Position numbers and translations under genes: made by a program
Shown here: piece after piece, positions 33,697 to 43,700 of the stretch
Layout of the letters: each line of letters begins with the position of its first letter
Numbering within the stretch: position 1 is the first letter of the stretch
The notes under the pieces: model-generated
Database searches by the model: none
What the model was told of the DNA's origin: nothing
Seen by the model: only the letters and a program-made list of their open reading frames with translations
Origin: Caldisericales bacterium
GTDB taxonomy: Bacteria; Caldisericota; Caldisericia; JAAYUI01
Assembly: GCA_012517765.1 (NCBI GenBank)
Contig: JAAYUI010000003.1
Coordinates: 124,001-188,000 of the forward strand
Length of the DNA stretch: 64,000 bases
Direction of reading: 5' to 3'

Positions 33697-36465
33697 CTAT
33701 GGCCTGGTTTGTTTTATGAGGGTTATCGTTTTTGTTGTTCCATCATAAGAGACCTCTGCCCTGAATACCTCAGCTATAAATCTGAACGGTACTGTTACCC
33801 TGCCAGTTTTGTGTGTTTCCGGTGGGGGCGATACCTTTGTGCGCTTTCCGTTTACAATGGCCTCTGTTTTGTTAACGGTCATGATTATCCTGGTCTGGCC
33901 ATATTTTATTGAGATACTTTTGGTTTTTGCATCATAGTTGACCTCGGCTCCGAATGCATCTGCGATTGCCCTCAACGGGACCATTGTTGTCCCGCCTTTG
34001 ATGTAGGGTGGAGGATTAATTTGCACCTCCGTTCCATCAACCATCATAATTTGGCTTCCAACAACAAGCTCCACTTTCTTTTCGGCAATATTTATAATCA
34101 CGACATCAATTGCTGTTTTGTTGCCCGATTCATCGGTTGCCTCGACCTTGAAAACATTTTTGCTTGGAGCTGGTTTTAGTGGTACAGTGACAGCAAATGT
34201 TTTTGGATTGTCTTGTCTTCCATTTATTTCGATGCCGCCAAAGACAGCTTTGGCGGTTACAGGCTCATCGGCACTGCCCATGATCACATAGGAATCCTGA
34301 TTTATGAGGTCTCCTATTTTTTCAATTGTTATTTTTGGTGGCGTGACATCTTTTACCATTGTTACTTTTACAGGCAATTCCAGTTCGCCCTTTGGCCATT
34401 TGACCAATATGATGCCGGTGTGTGTCTTGGTTAGCGCAAGGCTGCTTGTTGATATCTCTAAATCACAGGTCGTCTCGTTGTCTGCCGGAATAGTTATTTC
34501 TTCTCCTGCAATTTTCAACCATGACGTGGCAGACTTGCAACTTATCTTGTATTCCTTTTTTGCCTGGTTGATTATCTGGAATGATTTTTTGATATTTTCA
34601 CCTTGTTTCACATCTGTCAGTTCGATTTCTTTTGGTGCAAGAAGTGGTGGAGGGTTATATGTTTTTCTGGCCTGGATTGTGATCTCGCCCTCACCGTAAT
34701 TGTATTCGAATTTTACTTTCTCGGTTACAAGCTGGTCCATTTCGAGAGTTTCTGGATTTGCCGTTGCCTTGATGGTTATTGAGCCATCCGGGTCAATTTT
34801 CCCGCTTGGAGGGTCAAACGTGATCCATTTGCTCTTTGCGGTTATCTTGAATTTTGCCTCGTATGGTTCAGGATTCTTTACCATAAATTCGATTGTAGGT
34901 GTTGTGTCCTGCTCGACTTCACCAAAATCCAGCATATCTGTGAATTTTAGTGGTTGTTTCATAAAGATTTCGACATTGGTTGATGCGGAAACCTTGCCGA
35001 TTGATGCTATGATGTTGCAATTTCCTCTTTCGGAAGGGAGAAAAACTCCAAACTGGTCAATTGTGCCAAATTTTGGTGGATCAACTTTCCAGGTTGGTTG
35101 CAAACCGATGACTTTTTTGCCGTCCTGGTCAAGAATGGTTGCTTCAAACTGAAATTTTTCATTAACAAAGGCAGTCGGGTTTTTTGGGGTTATATCAATT
35201 GAAGTTGGGATTGGCCCTGATTTTCCTTCGAAACATATTACTCTTCCATCAAGGGTTGCAACAAAGACCAGATTGTCGAGAACTGCTGGTGGCGTCGATA
35301 TTGGCCCTCCGATAGCATATTTTGTTATGACTTTACCAGAGAGCTTGTTTATGCAATAAAGATTTCCATCATAACAACCTACAAGGATGTATTTTCCAAA
35401 AATGGTTGGAGAGCCAATGATTTTTTCTCCAAGCTCAAGGCTCCATTTTTCCTTGCCAGTTTCTATGTCAAGGCCATACATTTTTGAGTCTATGCACCCA
35501 AAGAACACTGATCCTGAATCCTGGTCTACAGCAAAACCAAAAAATATGTCATCCTGGGTTTTATATTTCCAAATTGTTTTGCCTTTATCCTGGTCAACGC
35601 ATATGACAGTATTTGGTGTTGGCTTGTCTTCCTCTTCCTCGTCATTTGCAAACAGATCCTGGCTGGATGTTTTGTCTTTCAGCGAGACGATTAACTTGTC
35701 TTTGTATGAGGATATATTTGTAAAACCGGTTCCTCCGTTGCCGACAAATGACCTCCAGTTCTCCCTGCCATTTGATGGTTGCAAGCAATACAGATTGTCC
35801 ATAAGCACGAACAGCTTGTTGTTCGAGATGATTGGCGATGAATAAGATTCGATTTTGCTGTTGCTGGTGATTTTATCCAGCCATATCCTGTCTCCGGAGG
35901 AAGAGAAGCATGCCATCTTTCCCTGGCCAAAAACCGTATAGATCTTGCCATTGTAGATGGTTGGTTTTGGTGAATGGATTATCATGGAAAAGATGTCTTC
36001 CAGTTCAGCTTCATATTTCCACGAAATGCCCCCGCTTTTTGTTGAGAAACCTCGAATGCCAAGTGGATCGCCAAATATCAGCTGATCATTCAAGATTGCC
36101 ATTTGCGTAAGCAACAATGGAACTTCCAGTTGTTTTGACCATGCAACTCCACCATCGGAGGACCTCAGGCAGTGCATGTTGATCTTGCTAAATTCAAGAT
36201 CTTCAGTAATTGTAAAGACCTTGCCTTTTGAAGTCACAAGAGACTGGATGCCAATTATTTCCGACTCTGGTGGTTTGAACTCCCATTTTTTCTTGAGCAT
36301 GGATACATCATCAATGCAGTAATCCTGGGCAACCCCTGAATGCTCGGAATCCCCGCCGAACATTGTCCATGCGCAACCTTCCTGTTCATTTTCCGCTTTT
36401 ATGGCGGGTGGCATGATGGAACATAATACAAATAGCGTGATTGAAAGTGCTGTAATTTTCTTCAT
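33697..36465 (-). CDS. Secreted PQQ-type beta-propeller protein with Ig/ASH-like and copper-amine-oxidase-like domains
   Basis: 922 residues. Signal peptide about 1-24. A PQQ-like propeller (about 28-415) shows repeats such as 'GKEKWSLELGEKIIGSPTIF' and 'NKLSGKVITKYAIGGPISTPPAV' (core 'GGPISTPPAV'). Then come a Big-type Ig domain (about 418-505), two ASH-like domains (about 507-700), an Ig domain (about 705-790) and a copper-amine-oxidase-N-like pair (about 793-922: 'TTMVPLRAIADAFGAEVNY', 'RVTVPFRFIAEVFRAEVSY'). No catalytic domain is seen and the propeller need not bind PQQ. It is a paralogue of the upstream gene, with the same C-terminal half. Its GGGAGGAG site directly follows the stop of that gene, 12 bp away, so they form an operon. 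Confidence 0.87.
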   Translation of the reverse strand: MKKITALSITLFVLCSIMPPAIKAENEQEGCAWTMFGGDSEHSGVAQDYCIDDVSMLKKKWEFKPPESEIIGIQSLVTSKGKVFTITEDLEFSKINMHCLRSSDGGVAWSKQLEVPLLLTQMAILNDQLIFGDPLGIRGFSTKSGGISWKYEAELEDIFSMIIHSPKPTIYNGKIYTVFGQGKMACFSSSGDRIWLDKITSNSKIESYSSPIISNNKLFVLMDNLYCLQPSNGRENWRSFVGNGGTGFTNISSYKDKLIVSLKDKTSSQDLFANDEEEEDKPTPNTVICVDQDKGKTIWKYKTQDDIFFGFAVDQDSGSVFFGCIDSKMYGLDIETGKEKWSLELGEKIIGSPTIFGKYILVGCYDGNLYCINKLSGKVITKYAIGGPISTPPAVLDNLVFVATLDGRVICFEGKSGPIPTSIDITPKNPTAFVNEKFQFEATILDQDGKKVIGLQPTWKVDPPKFGTIDQFGVFLPSERGNCNIIASIGKVSASTNVEIFMKQPLKFTDMLDFGEVEQDTTPTIEFMVKNPEPYEAKFKITAKSKWITFDPPSGKIDPDGSITIKATANPETLEMDQLVTEKVKFEYNYGEGEITIQARKTYNPPPLLAPKEIELTDVKQGENIKKSFQIINQAKKEYKISCKSATSWLKIAGEEITIPADNETTCDLEISTSSLALTKTHTGIILVKWPKGELELPVKVTMVKDVTPPKITIEKIGDLINQDSYVIMGSADEPVTAKAVFGGIEINGRQDNPKTFAVTVPLKPAPSKNVFKVEATDESGNKTAIDVVIINIAEKKVELVVGSQIMMVDGTEVQINPPPYIKGGTTMVPLRAIADAFGAEVNYDAKTKSISIKYGQTRIIMTVNKTEAIVNGKRTKVSPPPETHKTGRVTVPFRFIAEVFRAEVSYDGTTKTITLIKQTRP

Positions 36466-36477
36466 GATTGCTCCTCC

Positions 36478-39400
36478 CTAAGGCATTTTGTCCAGGTTCA
36501 GGGTTATTGTTTTTGTTTTTGGGTCCCACTCCACCTGGGCACCAAGCGCTTCTGCAATAAACCTGAATGGAACCATGGTTTTCCCGTTATAAATTATTGC
36601 GGGCGGTTTTATGGTTTTTGTTTCACCGTCAACAATGGCTGTTTGTGAGCCTATGAATATAATTACCTTTTTCTCGCCGAGTGTTATTGTGACTGAGTTG
36701 GTGTCTTTGTTGAATTCTGTTGTAGCGTCAAATGCGTCTGAGATTGCCCTTACAGGAACCATCGTTGCCCCACGGATTATTGTTGGTGGTGGATTGATTG
36801 CAACCGATTTTCCATTTACCGTCATCGTTGAAACACCGACTGTCATTGTGATCTTCCTTCTCTTGATATTTAAAATCAGGACTTCTTTGACGGTTTTATT
36901 ACCAGATTTGTCGGTGCTTTCGATGATTATTGTTTTTCTTGAAGGTGCCTGGACTACTTTTATTTTTGCGCTGAACTGTGTCCCTGCAAGTTTTGCCTCT
37001 ACGCTATCCACAATGACCGAGCAACCTTTCTCGGTTTCTCCAGTTATTTCAGCTTCTGTTGCGTTGTAAACAGTTATGGTATCTGAAATCTTTATTTGTG
37101 GAGGTGTTTTATCTGGCAATGCACTGGCTTTTACAGGTATCTCGACGTTCCCGAGAGGCCAGTCGAACATGATCAGTCCGGTGTAAGTTTTCCCTCCTTC
37201 GAACTCCCATGTTTCAATTGTTACTGTGACTGGTTCCTCCTTGCCCGATTTGATTGTGATGCTTTCAGGACTGTATTTTATCCAGTTGGCGCTTGAAGAT
37301 ATTGTCATCTGGACATCGCTTTTGGTTTTGTTTGATACAATGATTGTTCTGGATTGTATTTGTGAAACCTGGATGTCCCCAACATCAATCTCTGTCCTTG
37401 AGAACGATATCCCTTTTCCTACAACCTTGACCCTGATATCTTTTTTATTGTCACCCCAATCAAGGGTAAGTTTTCCTGTCAGCCAGGCCCCTTCTGGCAG
37501 TTTGTCAGGTACGGTTTTGATCTTTAATGTGTATGTCTCTCCCTTCTGGATGTGGACGCTTGGCAAGGTGCATTCAAACCATTCATCACTTTCATTGATC
37601 CTGATGTCAATTGAATTGCTGGAGAGGTTTTTTACCTTCAATTCAAGTGTTTTTCCCGTTCCGGGTTCAACCATTCCGAAATCGATCTCATCCGGACATT
37701 CAGGCGGTATTCTTCCAACTACTTCAATATCAAGGCTTGCCTCGAGTTTTTCAGTGCGACATGTTACCTTGCATTTACCGGTATTAACAGCTTTGAGGAC
37801 GCCTTTCTGGTCGATTTCAACAATTCCCTCTGGTTCTGACGACCAAATGACAGGATAACCCTTCATTTGGTTGTTTTTTGCATCAAGAACTACACCTTCC
37901 AGCTGAATTGTCTGGTCAAGTTCTATGATCTCCGCAATATTTTTGATCTCGAGTTTTGTCGGAATTGCATTTTCATCGTTGTTCAGACAGTAGACAATCC
38001 CGTTGTTGTCAACTGCATACAGGTCGCCATCTACCAGAATAACGCCGCTTGTTACAGCTGCCCTTGCCTTGAACGTCCATATTGAAGAACCGCTATTTTT
38101 ATCTACACAGAAAATCCTTGATGTCGTGTTGCCAAAGAACAGCCTTTCACCACTTAGAACTGGTGTTGCAGATATTATGCCCTCAGAATTGAATACCCAT
38201 TTTCTTGCGCCTTTTTTGACATCAAGACAGTACAGGAAGCCATCATTACAGCCAAAGTATACATATTCTCCATCGGAGACGATGTTTGAATATACCTTGC
38301 CTTCAATTTTTGTAGACCAGATACTCTTGCCTGTTGTTTTATCAAAACAATTGACAAATGATTGCTCTGGCGCGAACACGCTGTTTGCCGAGATGGTAGA
38401 AATAGCAATAAATACGTTATCATTGCTTATTGAAGGAGAGTTTGTTGGTTTACCATTCAATGATGATTCCCATATTTTCAGACCAGTACTGGATTCAACG
38501 CAATGAATTTTGCTGGAAGACACTGCAAACAGTTTTCCTTTGTCATAAGCTGGATATGCCGGCATGCTTGTTCCAAGCGGGGTTGACCATATTTTGCCTC
38601 CTGTTTCGGAAGCAACACTGTAAAGGTTTCCGTCGCCAGCTGTAAAAAAGACTCTTCCGGTCCTGCTTATTGGTTTGATGCATGCACTGCTGTCTTTGCT
38701 TGCATCTGTTTTGAAAACCCAGCGCTGTTTTCCATTTTCTGCACTCATGCATGACAATTCGCCGCTGGAACCAAAAAAGACGTTCATGCCCTCCATGGAT
38801 GCCGAACCTTCATTTGTCAGTTCTATTGACTCGTACCAAAGCTTTTCTCCGCTTAATCTTTTCAGGCAGAATAATTTCCCATAATGGTTTGCGTTTGCGA
38901 GAGCAATAAAAAGTTTTGAATGGTCGGAGAGAAGCAGGAAATTGGATACACCTGACTTTAAGTCTGTCAACCATGCGCCTTTCAGATAGTTTGATGTGGG
39001 CGCGCACTTTGGATGGCATGTAAAACTGTGTGTGGGCGTTTTACCAAAATTTTCCCATACACATGAATCAGGATCTTCCTCTGTTTTTGGTAAAATGTAT
39101 GCCATAAGATCAACGCTGGCTTGCGAAAAACTGGAACTTACCGTTATTTTGCCTTTGTAGCCGCCATTTTGGGCCATCTTTTCAGGAATAAGAGACACTT
39201 TTACCTTGCCTTCCTGGCGGCCATTCAGGGAAATTTTTGTTTTTTCGATTTTAATCCAGTCACCATCTGTTATTGCAATCTTGAATTCCTGTTGCAGTTG
39301 CTGGTTGTTCTTTATTTTTACTTCCCTGTCCATTTTTTCGTTTGGTCCAATTTCACCAAAATCTATAAAATGGGCATCCACAATTGATTCGGCATAGCAG

Positions 39401-40596
39401 TGTATATTCCCATCTGCTTCGCCGAAGACCACCATGTTGTCGGAAATCGAGAAAGAGCTTCCAGTGAAGGAATCCTGGGCAGATTGCCAGAGGGTCGCAC
39501 CTGTTTTGAGATCGAGCGCATACGCTATCCCTTTGCCAAAAGTCATGTATACGACACCATTGGAAATGGCTGGATTTGTTACGGAGCCAATATCTGCAAA
39601 TTTTTTCCAGATTATTTTCCCTGATGCGGTATCGATTCCATATATGTTGCAATCTGATGAACCCTCTTTTATGTTTTGTTCTTCAGGGTCCATTGTCCCA
39701 ATAACCAGAGTATTCCCTGATATGCCAGGAGCGCTGGAAATCATGTGGTCGAGTTCTGCCATCCAGACTTCATTTCCAGTGTTGGCATCAACACAATAAA
39801 GTTGTCCATTAGAGTTGCCAAAGTAGATCTTGCCATCTTTGAAGGCAACACTCGCCGCAAAATCCCGTTCCGTTGTTCCGTACTTCTTTTTCCAGATCAC
39901 TGATCCGGAATCCTGGCTGAGACAATAAATCATTCCATCCAGTGATCCAGTGTAAACCTTTCCGTTCGAGCATACCGGAGAACACCCAAAAATGTAGGAG
40001 CTAAGCTTGGTTTTCCACCGCAAGGCACCAGTTGCTGTGTCAAGGCAGTGAATATAACTGTCTTCAAATAATGAACCAAAGATGACTTTTGAGTCAGAAA
40101 CGACTGGCGAAGTAAAAACTGGAGACCCTACATTGTATTTCCAGATCTCTTTGCCGTCAATTGCATTGAAACAGTAAAACTTGCACCCCTTGAACAGCTC
40201 TTCTGTGGGGCGCTCTCCTGGCCAGCAACCGGAAAAGACTTTTCCTCCATAGACAGCCGGGGCGAAAAGAGAACCATAACCGTTCATTCTTGCCTTCCAG
40301 ACTTCCTTGCCTGTTGAAAGGTCAAGGCAATAGAGGCTTGCATTCGGTGACCTGCTCGCATTATCGCAGAAGTAAACTTTGCCATTTGAAATGACTGCTG
40401 GGGAATCAACCCTGGCGTTTGCATCATAAGTCCATAATTCCATAAGTTCTGCGGAACCTGGACCGCATGATGAATAACCTTGTGATTCTGCTGTGCCATG
40501 GAAAAAATTCCAATCACAATTTTCACTTGCAATGGCTGTGGTCAGTGCTGTTATTAGAAAAATAGTTATTATTGCCAAAAACATTGTCCTCTTCAT
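36478..40596 (-). CDS. Secreted double PQQ-propeller protein with Ig/ASH-like and copper-amine-oxidase-like domains
   Basis: 1,372 residues. Signal peptide about 1-23. Two PQQ-like propellers (about 27-410 and 515-910) are separated by an ASH-like domain (about 412-510). A Big-type Ig domain (about 915-1000), two ASH-like domains (about 1000-1160), an Ig domain (about 1165-1250) and a copper-amine-oxidase-N-like pair (about 1255-1372: 'ATMVPVRAISDAFDATTEF', 'KTMVPFRFIAEALGAQVEW') follow. Each propeller opens with a Cys-x-Trp segment and another Cys about 20 residues later ('CDWNFF', 'CVWENFG'), a pattern shared with the downstream paralogue ('CAWTMFGG'). Probably surface-exposed binding or scaffold protein; ligand unknown. 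GGAGGG ribosome binding site and a promoter at 40622-40649. Confidence 0.87.
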   Translation of the reverse strand: MKRTMFLAIITIFLITALTTAIASENCDWNFFHGTAESQGYSSCGPGSAELMELWTYDANARVDSPAVISNGKVYFCDNASRSPNASLYCLDLSTGKEVWKARMNGYGSLFAPAVYGGKVFSGCWPGERPTEELFKGCKFYCFNAIDGKEIWKYNVGSPVFTSPVVSDSKVIFGSLFEDSYIHCLDTATGALRWKTKLSSYIFGCSPVCSNGKVYTGSLDGMIYCLSQDSGSVIWKKKYGTTERDFAASVAFKDGKIYFGNSNGQLYCVDANTGNEVWMAELDHMISSAPGISGNTLVIGTMDPEEQNIKEGSSDCNIYGIDTASGKIIWKKFADIGSVTNPAISNGVVYMTFGKGIAYALDLKTGATLWQSAQDSFTGSSFSISDNMVVFGEADGNIHCYAESIVDAHFIDFGEIGPNEKMDREVKIKNNQQLQQEFKIAITDGDWIKIEKTKISLNGRQEGKVKVSLIPEKMAQNGGYKGKITVSSSFSQASVDLMAYILPKTEEDPDSCVWENFGKTPTHSFTCHPKCAPTSNYLKGAWLTDLKSGVSNFLLLSDHSKLFIALANANHYGKLFCLKRLSGEKLWYESIELTNEGSASMEGMNVFFGSSGELSCMSAENGKQRWVFKTDASKDSSACIKPISRTGRVFFTAGDGNLYSVASETGGKIWSTPLGTSMPAYPAYDKGKLFAVSSSKIHCVESSTGLKIWESSLNGKPTNSPSISNDNVFIAISTISANSVFAPEQSFVNCFDKTTGKSIWSTKIEGKVYSNIVSDGEYVYFGCNDGFLYCLDVKKGARKWVFNSEGIISATPVLSGERLFFGNTTSRIFCVDKNSGSSIWTFKARAAVTSGVILVDGDLYAVDNNGIVYCLNNDENAIPTKLEIKNIAEIIELDQTIQLEGVVLDAKNNQMKGYPVIWSSEPEGIVEIDQKGVLKAVNTGKCKVTCRTEKLEASLDIEVVGRIPPECPDEIDFGMVEPGTGKTLELKVKNLSSNSIDIRINESDEWFECTLPSVHIQKGETYTLKIKTVPDKLPEGAWLTGKLTLDWGDNKKDIRVKVVGKGISFSRTEIDVGDIQVSQIQSRTIIVSNKTKSDVQMTISSSANWIKYSPESITIKSGKEEPVTVTIETWEFEGGKTYTGLIMFDWPLGNVEIPVKASALPDKTPPQIKISDTITVYNATEAEITGETEKGCSVIVDSVEAKLAGTQFSAKIKVVQAPSRKTIIIESTDKSGNKTVKEVLILNIKRRKITMTVGVSTMTVNGKSVAINPPPTIIRGATMVPVRAISDAFDATTEFNKDTNSVTITLGEKKVIIFIGSQTAIVDGETKTIKPPAIIYNGKTMVPFRFIAEALGAQVEWDPKTKTITLNLDKMP

Positions 40597-40621
40597 GTTT
40601 ATCCCTCCTGTGGCAACAGTT

Positions 40622-40649
40622 ATTCTAGATAATAAAATTTAAATTTCAA
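40622..40649 (-). promoter_or_regulatory. Sigma-70 promoter of the PQQ-propeller operon
   Basis: Minus-strand TTGAAA (40644-40649) and TAGAAT (40622-40627) with a 16-bp spacer. The leader is short and holds an AGGAGGG site. Confidence 0.7.
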
Positions 40650-40684
40650 CAACCCAACTTGAACCATTATAGGCAATAAAATAA

Positions 40685-40713
40685 AAAAGGCGACCCGTAC
40701 GGGTCGCCTTTTT
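40685..40713 (-). terminator. Rho-independent terminator after rpoC
   Basis: An 8-bp G/C-rich stem GGCGACCC/GGGTCGCC with a GTAC loop (40689-40708) lies 26 bp after the rpoC stop. A-runs on the plus strand supply the U-tail on the minus transcript; T-runs on the other side make it potentially bidirectional. Confidence 0.88.
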
Positions 40714-40734
40714 GTAAACTTTTGTTTACGAAAG

Positions 40735-43700
40735 TTAATCCTGCTGTTTGGTTGTAGTCTCCTGGTCAGTGAATGGTGTTTCTTCCTTTGTTTCAACAAC
40801 CATGCCCAGATAGCAAGGAGTTCCTGTACCTGCAGGTATCAGTTGCCCTACGATGACCGCTTCTTTGAGGCCGTGTATCGGGTCTATCTTGCCTTTTACA
40901 GCTGCTTCTGCAAGGACCCTTGGTGTTTCCTGGAACGAGGCGGCAGAGAGGAACGATTCTGAAGTGATGGCAGATTTTGTGACCCTCTGGAGTATTGGCT
41001 CAAATGTTGCTGGTTTTTTGTTTTGTGCGATCAGATACCTGTTTTCTTCCTCTATTTCCTGCTTGTCGGCAGTTTCGCCTGGCAGGAACCTTGAATCTCC
41101 AGAGTCCTTGATCTTTATCCTGCGAAGGAGCTGTCTGATGATTATTTCAACGTGCTTGTCGTTTATGTCTACGCCCTGCGACTTGTAAACCTTCTGGATC
41201 GCCTCGATCAGATAGGACTGGGTGGCCATTACACCTTTGATTCTCAACAGTTCATGCGGGTTGAGGGAACCTTCGGTTATTGGTGTTCCTGCCTCGACTT
41301 CCTCATTGTTCTGGACGAGGAGCTGGCTTGTGTATGGCACTTCATATGTTTTCTGGGCACCGTCTTTGGAGGTCACAATAACATTAAGCATGTCTTTGCC
41401 CTGATCAATGGATATCTTACCGGATATTTCAGTTACAGGAGCCTCTCCTTTTGGCTTTCTTGCCTCAAAAAGCTCCTCGACCCTTGGAAGACCGGTCGTA
41501 ATGTCAGCTGAAGCGACACCTCCAGTGTGGAATGTTTGGAGAGTGAGCTGTGTGCCTGGTTCTCCGATTGACTGGGCGGCAACGATTCCAACTGCTTCAC
41601 CAACGTTCACGAGGTTTCCAGAAGAAAGGTCTCTGCCATAGCAAAGTGCACATACACCTTCGGTGCTTTGGCAGGTAAGTGGTGAACGCATCCTGACCTG
41701 GAATATCCCAGACTCGTTAATTTCTTCTACGGCCCTTTCATCGACCATCTGTCCTGCCTTGACGATTACCCTGGGCTCTCCGGTTGCAATGGCAAGTTTG
41801 TCCAGTCCAATGGTCTTTGCCGTTTTAACCGTTTGCTTGGTTATTTTGTTGCCTCTTTCATAGAGGACCTTGCCGCGTCTTACAATATCATGGGCCAGAA
41901 TTTCACCGACAGCCGACTCGTCATCAACTGATACCATTTTGGAAGGGTAGGCAAGTATGTCTTCAATCGCTATTCTGCCGATTATTCTGTCCCCAAGCTG
42001 CTCGACAATTGTTTTGTCGTCATAGAGGGCGGTGTATACAACGCCATCGATGGATGTCTTGACCCTTGCAATCTTGATGTTTGCTTCATCCATCATCTGG
42101 GCTTTTTTCCATGTTATTGTCTGTCCTGCACCGATAATCACTTCTCCAGTTTCAGGATTGACAATGTCTTCTATGGCGATTTTCCCAACAGCCTGCTTTG
42201 AAATGGGCTTTACGACCTTGTTGGCGATTACTATTGGGTAGATTTCAGTTTGAGAACAGTCGTATTCCCTGACTATGATGTCATGGGAAACATCTACCAG
42301 ACGCCTTGTAAGATAGCCTGAGTCTGATGTCCTGAGGGCGGTATCAGCAAGACCTTTTCTTGATCCGTGAGTTGACATGAAGTACTCAAGGACTGTCAGA
42401 CCTTCCCTGAGATTTGATTTGATCGGGAACTCGATGATTTTGTTTGTAGGGTCGGTCATAAGTCCCCTCATTCCGACCATCTGGTTGATCTGTTTTGCAG
42501 ATCCCCTTGCTCCCGAGTTTGCCATCATGTGGACCGAGTCAAACTTGCCGAAGTTGGCGAAAACGGCTCCTTTAATGTCGTCAGTTGCACCAGTCCAGAG
42601 CGTTACTATTGCCTGGTACCTCTCGTCATCGGAAATAAGTCCGCTGTCAAAATATTCTGTTATTTTGTCTACTTCTTTTTCGGCTTTTTTGATTATTTCA
42701 TTTCTCTGTGGCGGAATCTTCATGTCAGAGAGTGCGATTGTGACGCCGGCCTGGGTTGACATCTCGTAGCCGATTTCCTTTATGATGTCAAGCAGTTCCG
42801 CCGTGATCGCAGGTCCATTGAGCCTGAAGCACTCCGAGATGTGCTTCTGGATCATCTTGACGGCCATCAACTCATTGAAGAATGGAAGGTTCCATTTTGT
42901 GGGGGCCTTGTCATCGCCGGCTATTCTGGCGACCTCTGCCCTGTGGGTGATGCTTTTTTCGAGGGCTTCCCTTATCCTGCCGTTATAAACAACCCTGCCG
43001 ACAGATGTCTTGATTTCAAGCCCTTTAAGATCATCAACATATACAGTTTTCCCTTTCTGAAAAAGGCCTTCACCTTTCGGGATCCTGAAATTTATTCTGT
43101 CGTGGAGGTTTACGAGGCCAGCATTCAGGGCGGCATTAACCTCATAATAGCTGTCATAAATCTTCTTTTCATGGTAGGTGTCATTTTCCAGGGATATGTA
43201 ATAGCAACCTAAAACGATGTCCTGGATTGGCTTGATGATTGGCTGTCCGGAGGCTGGAGAAAGAATCGAGCGCGATGAAAGCATAAGGAGCCTTGATTCC
43301 ATCTGCGCAGCAACAGTCAGTGGGACATGGACTGCCATCTGGTCGCCATCGAAATCGGCGTTGAATGGCGGACAGACAAGAGGTGGTATCTGGAGGGCCT
43401 TGCCTTCGACAAGGATCGGATCAAATGCTTCAATACCCAGCCTGTGGAGCGTAGGGGCGCGGTTTAGAAGCACCGGGTGGCCTTTTACAACCTCAGAGAG
43501 GATCCTGTAGACTTCCGGATGTTGCTGTTCAATAAGGGACCTTGCCTGTCTGAGACTCTGTGTGAAGCCTGTTCTGACGAGACCTTCCATTACGAACGGC
43601 TTGAAAAGCTCGAGGGCCATTTCTTTTGGAAGCCCGCACTGGTCAATCTTGAGGTTCGGGTTGACAACGATTACTGAACGACCAGAATAATCGACACGTT

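Noticed and set aside
33697-40596. Calling the PQQ-propeller proteins quinoprotein dehydrogenases
   Set aside because: They lack the extended catalytic propeller and haem or calcium-site features of dehydrogenases; the repeats resemble BamB-like structural propellers.
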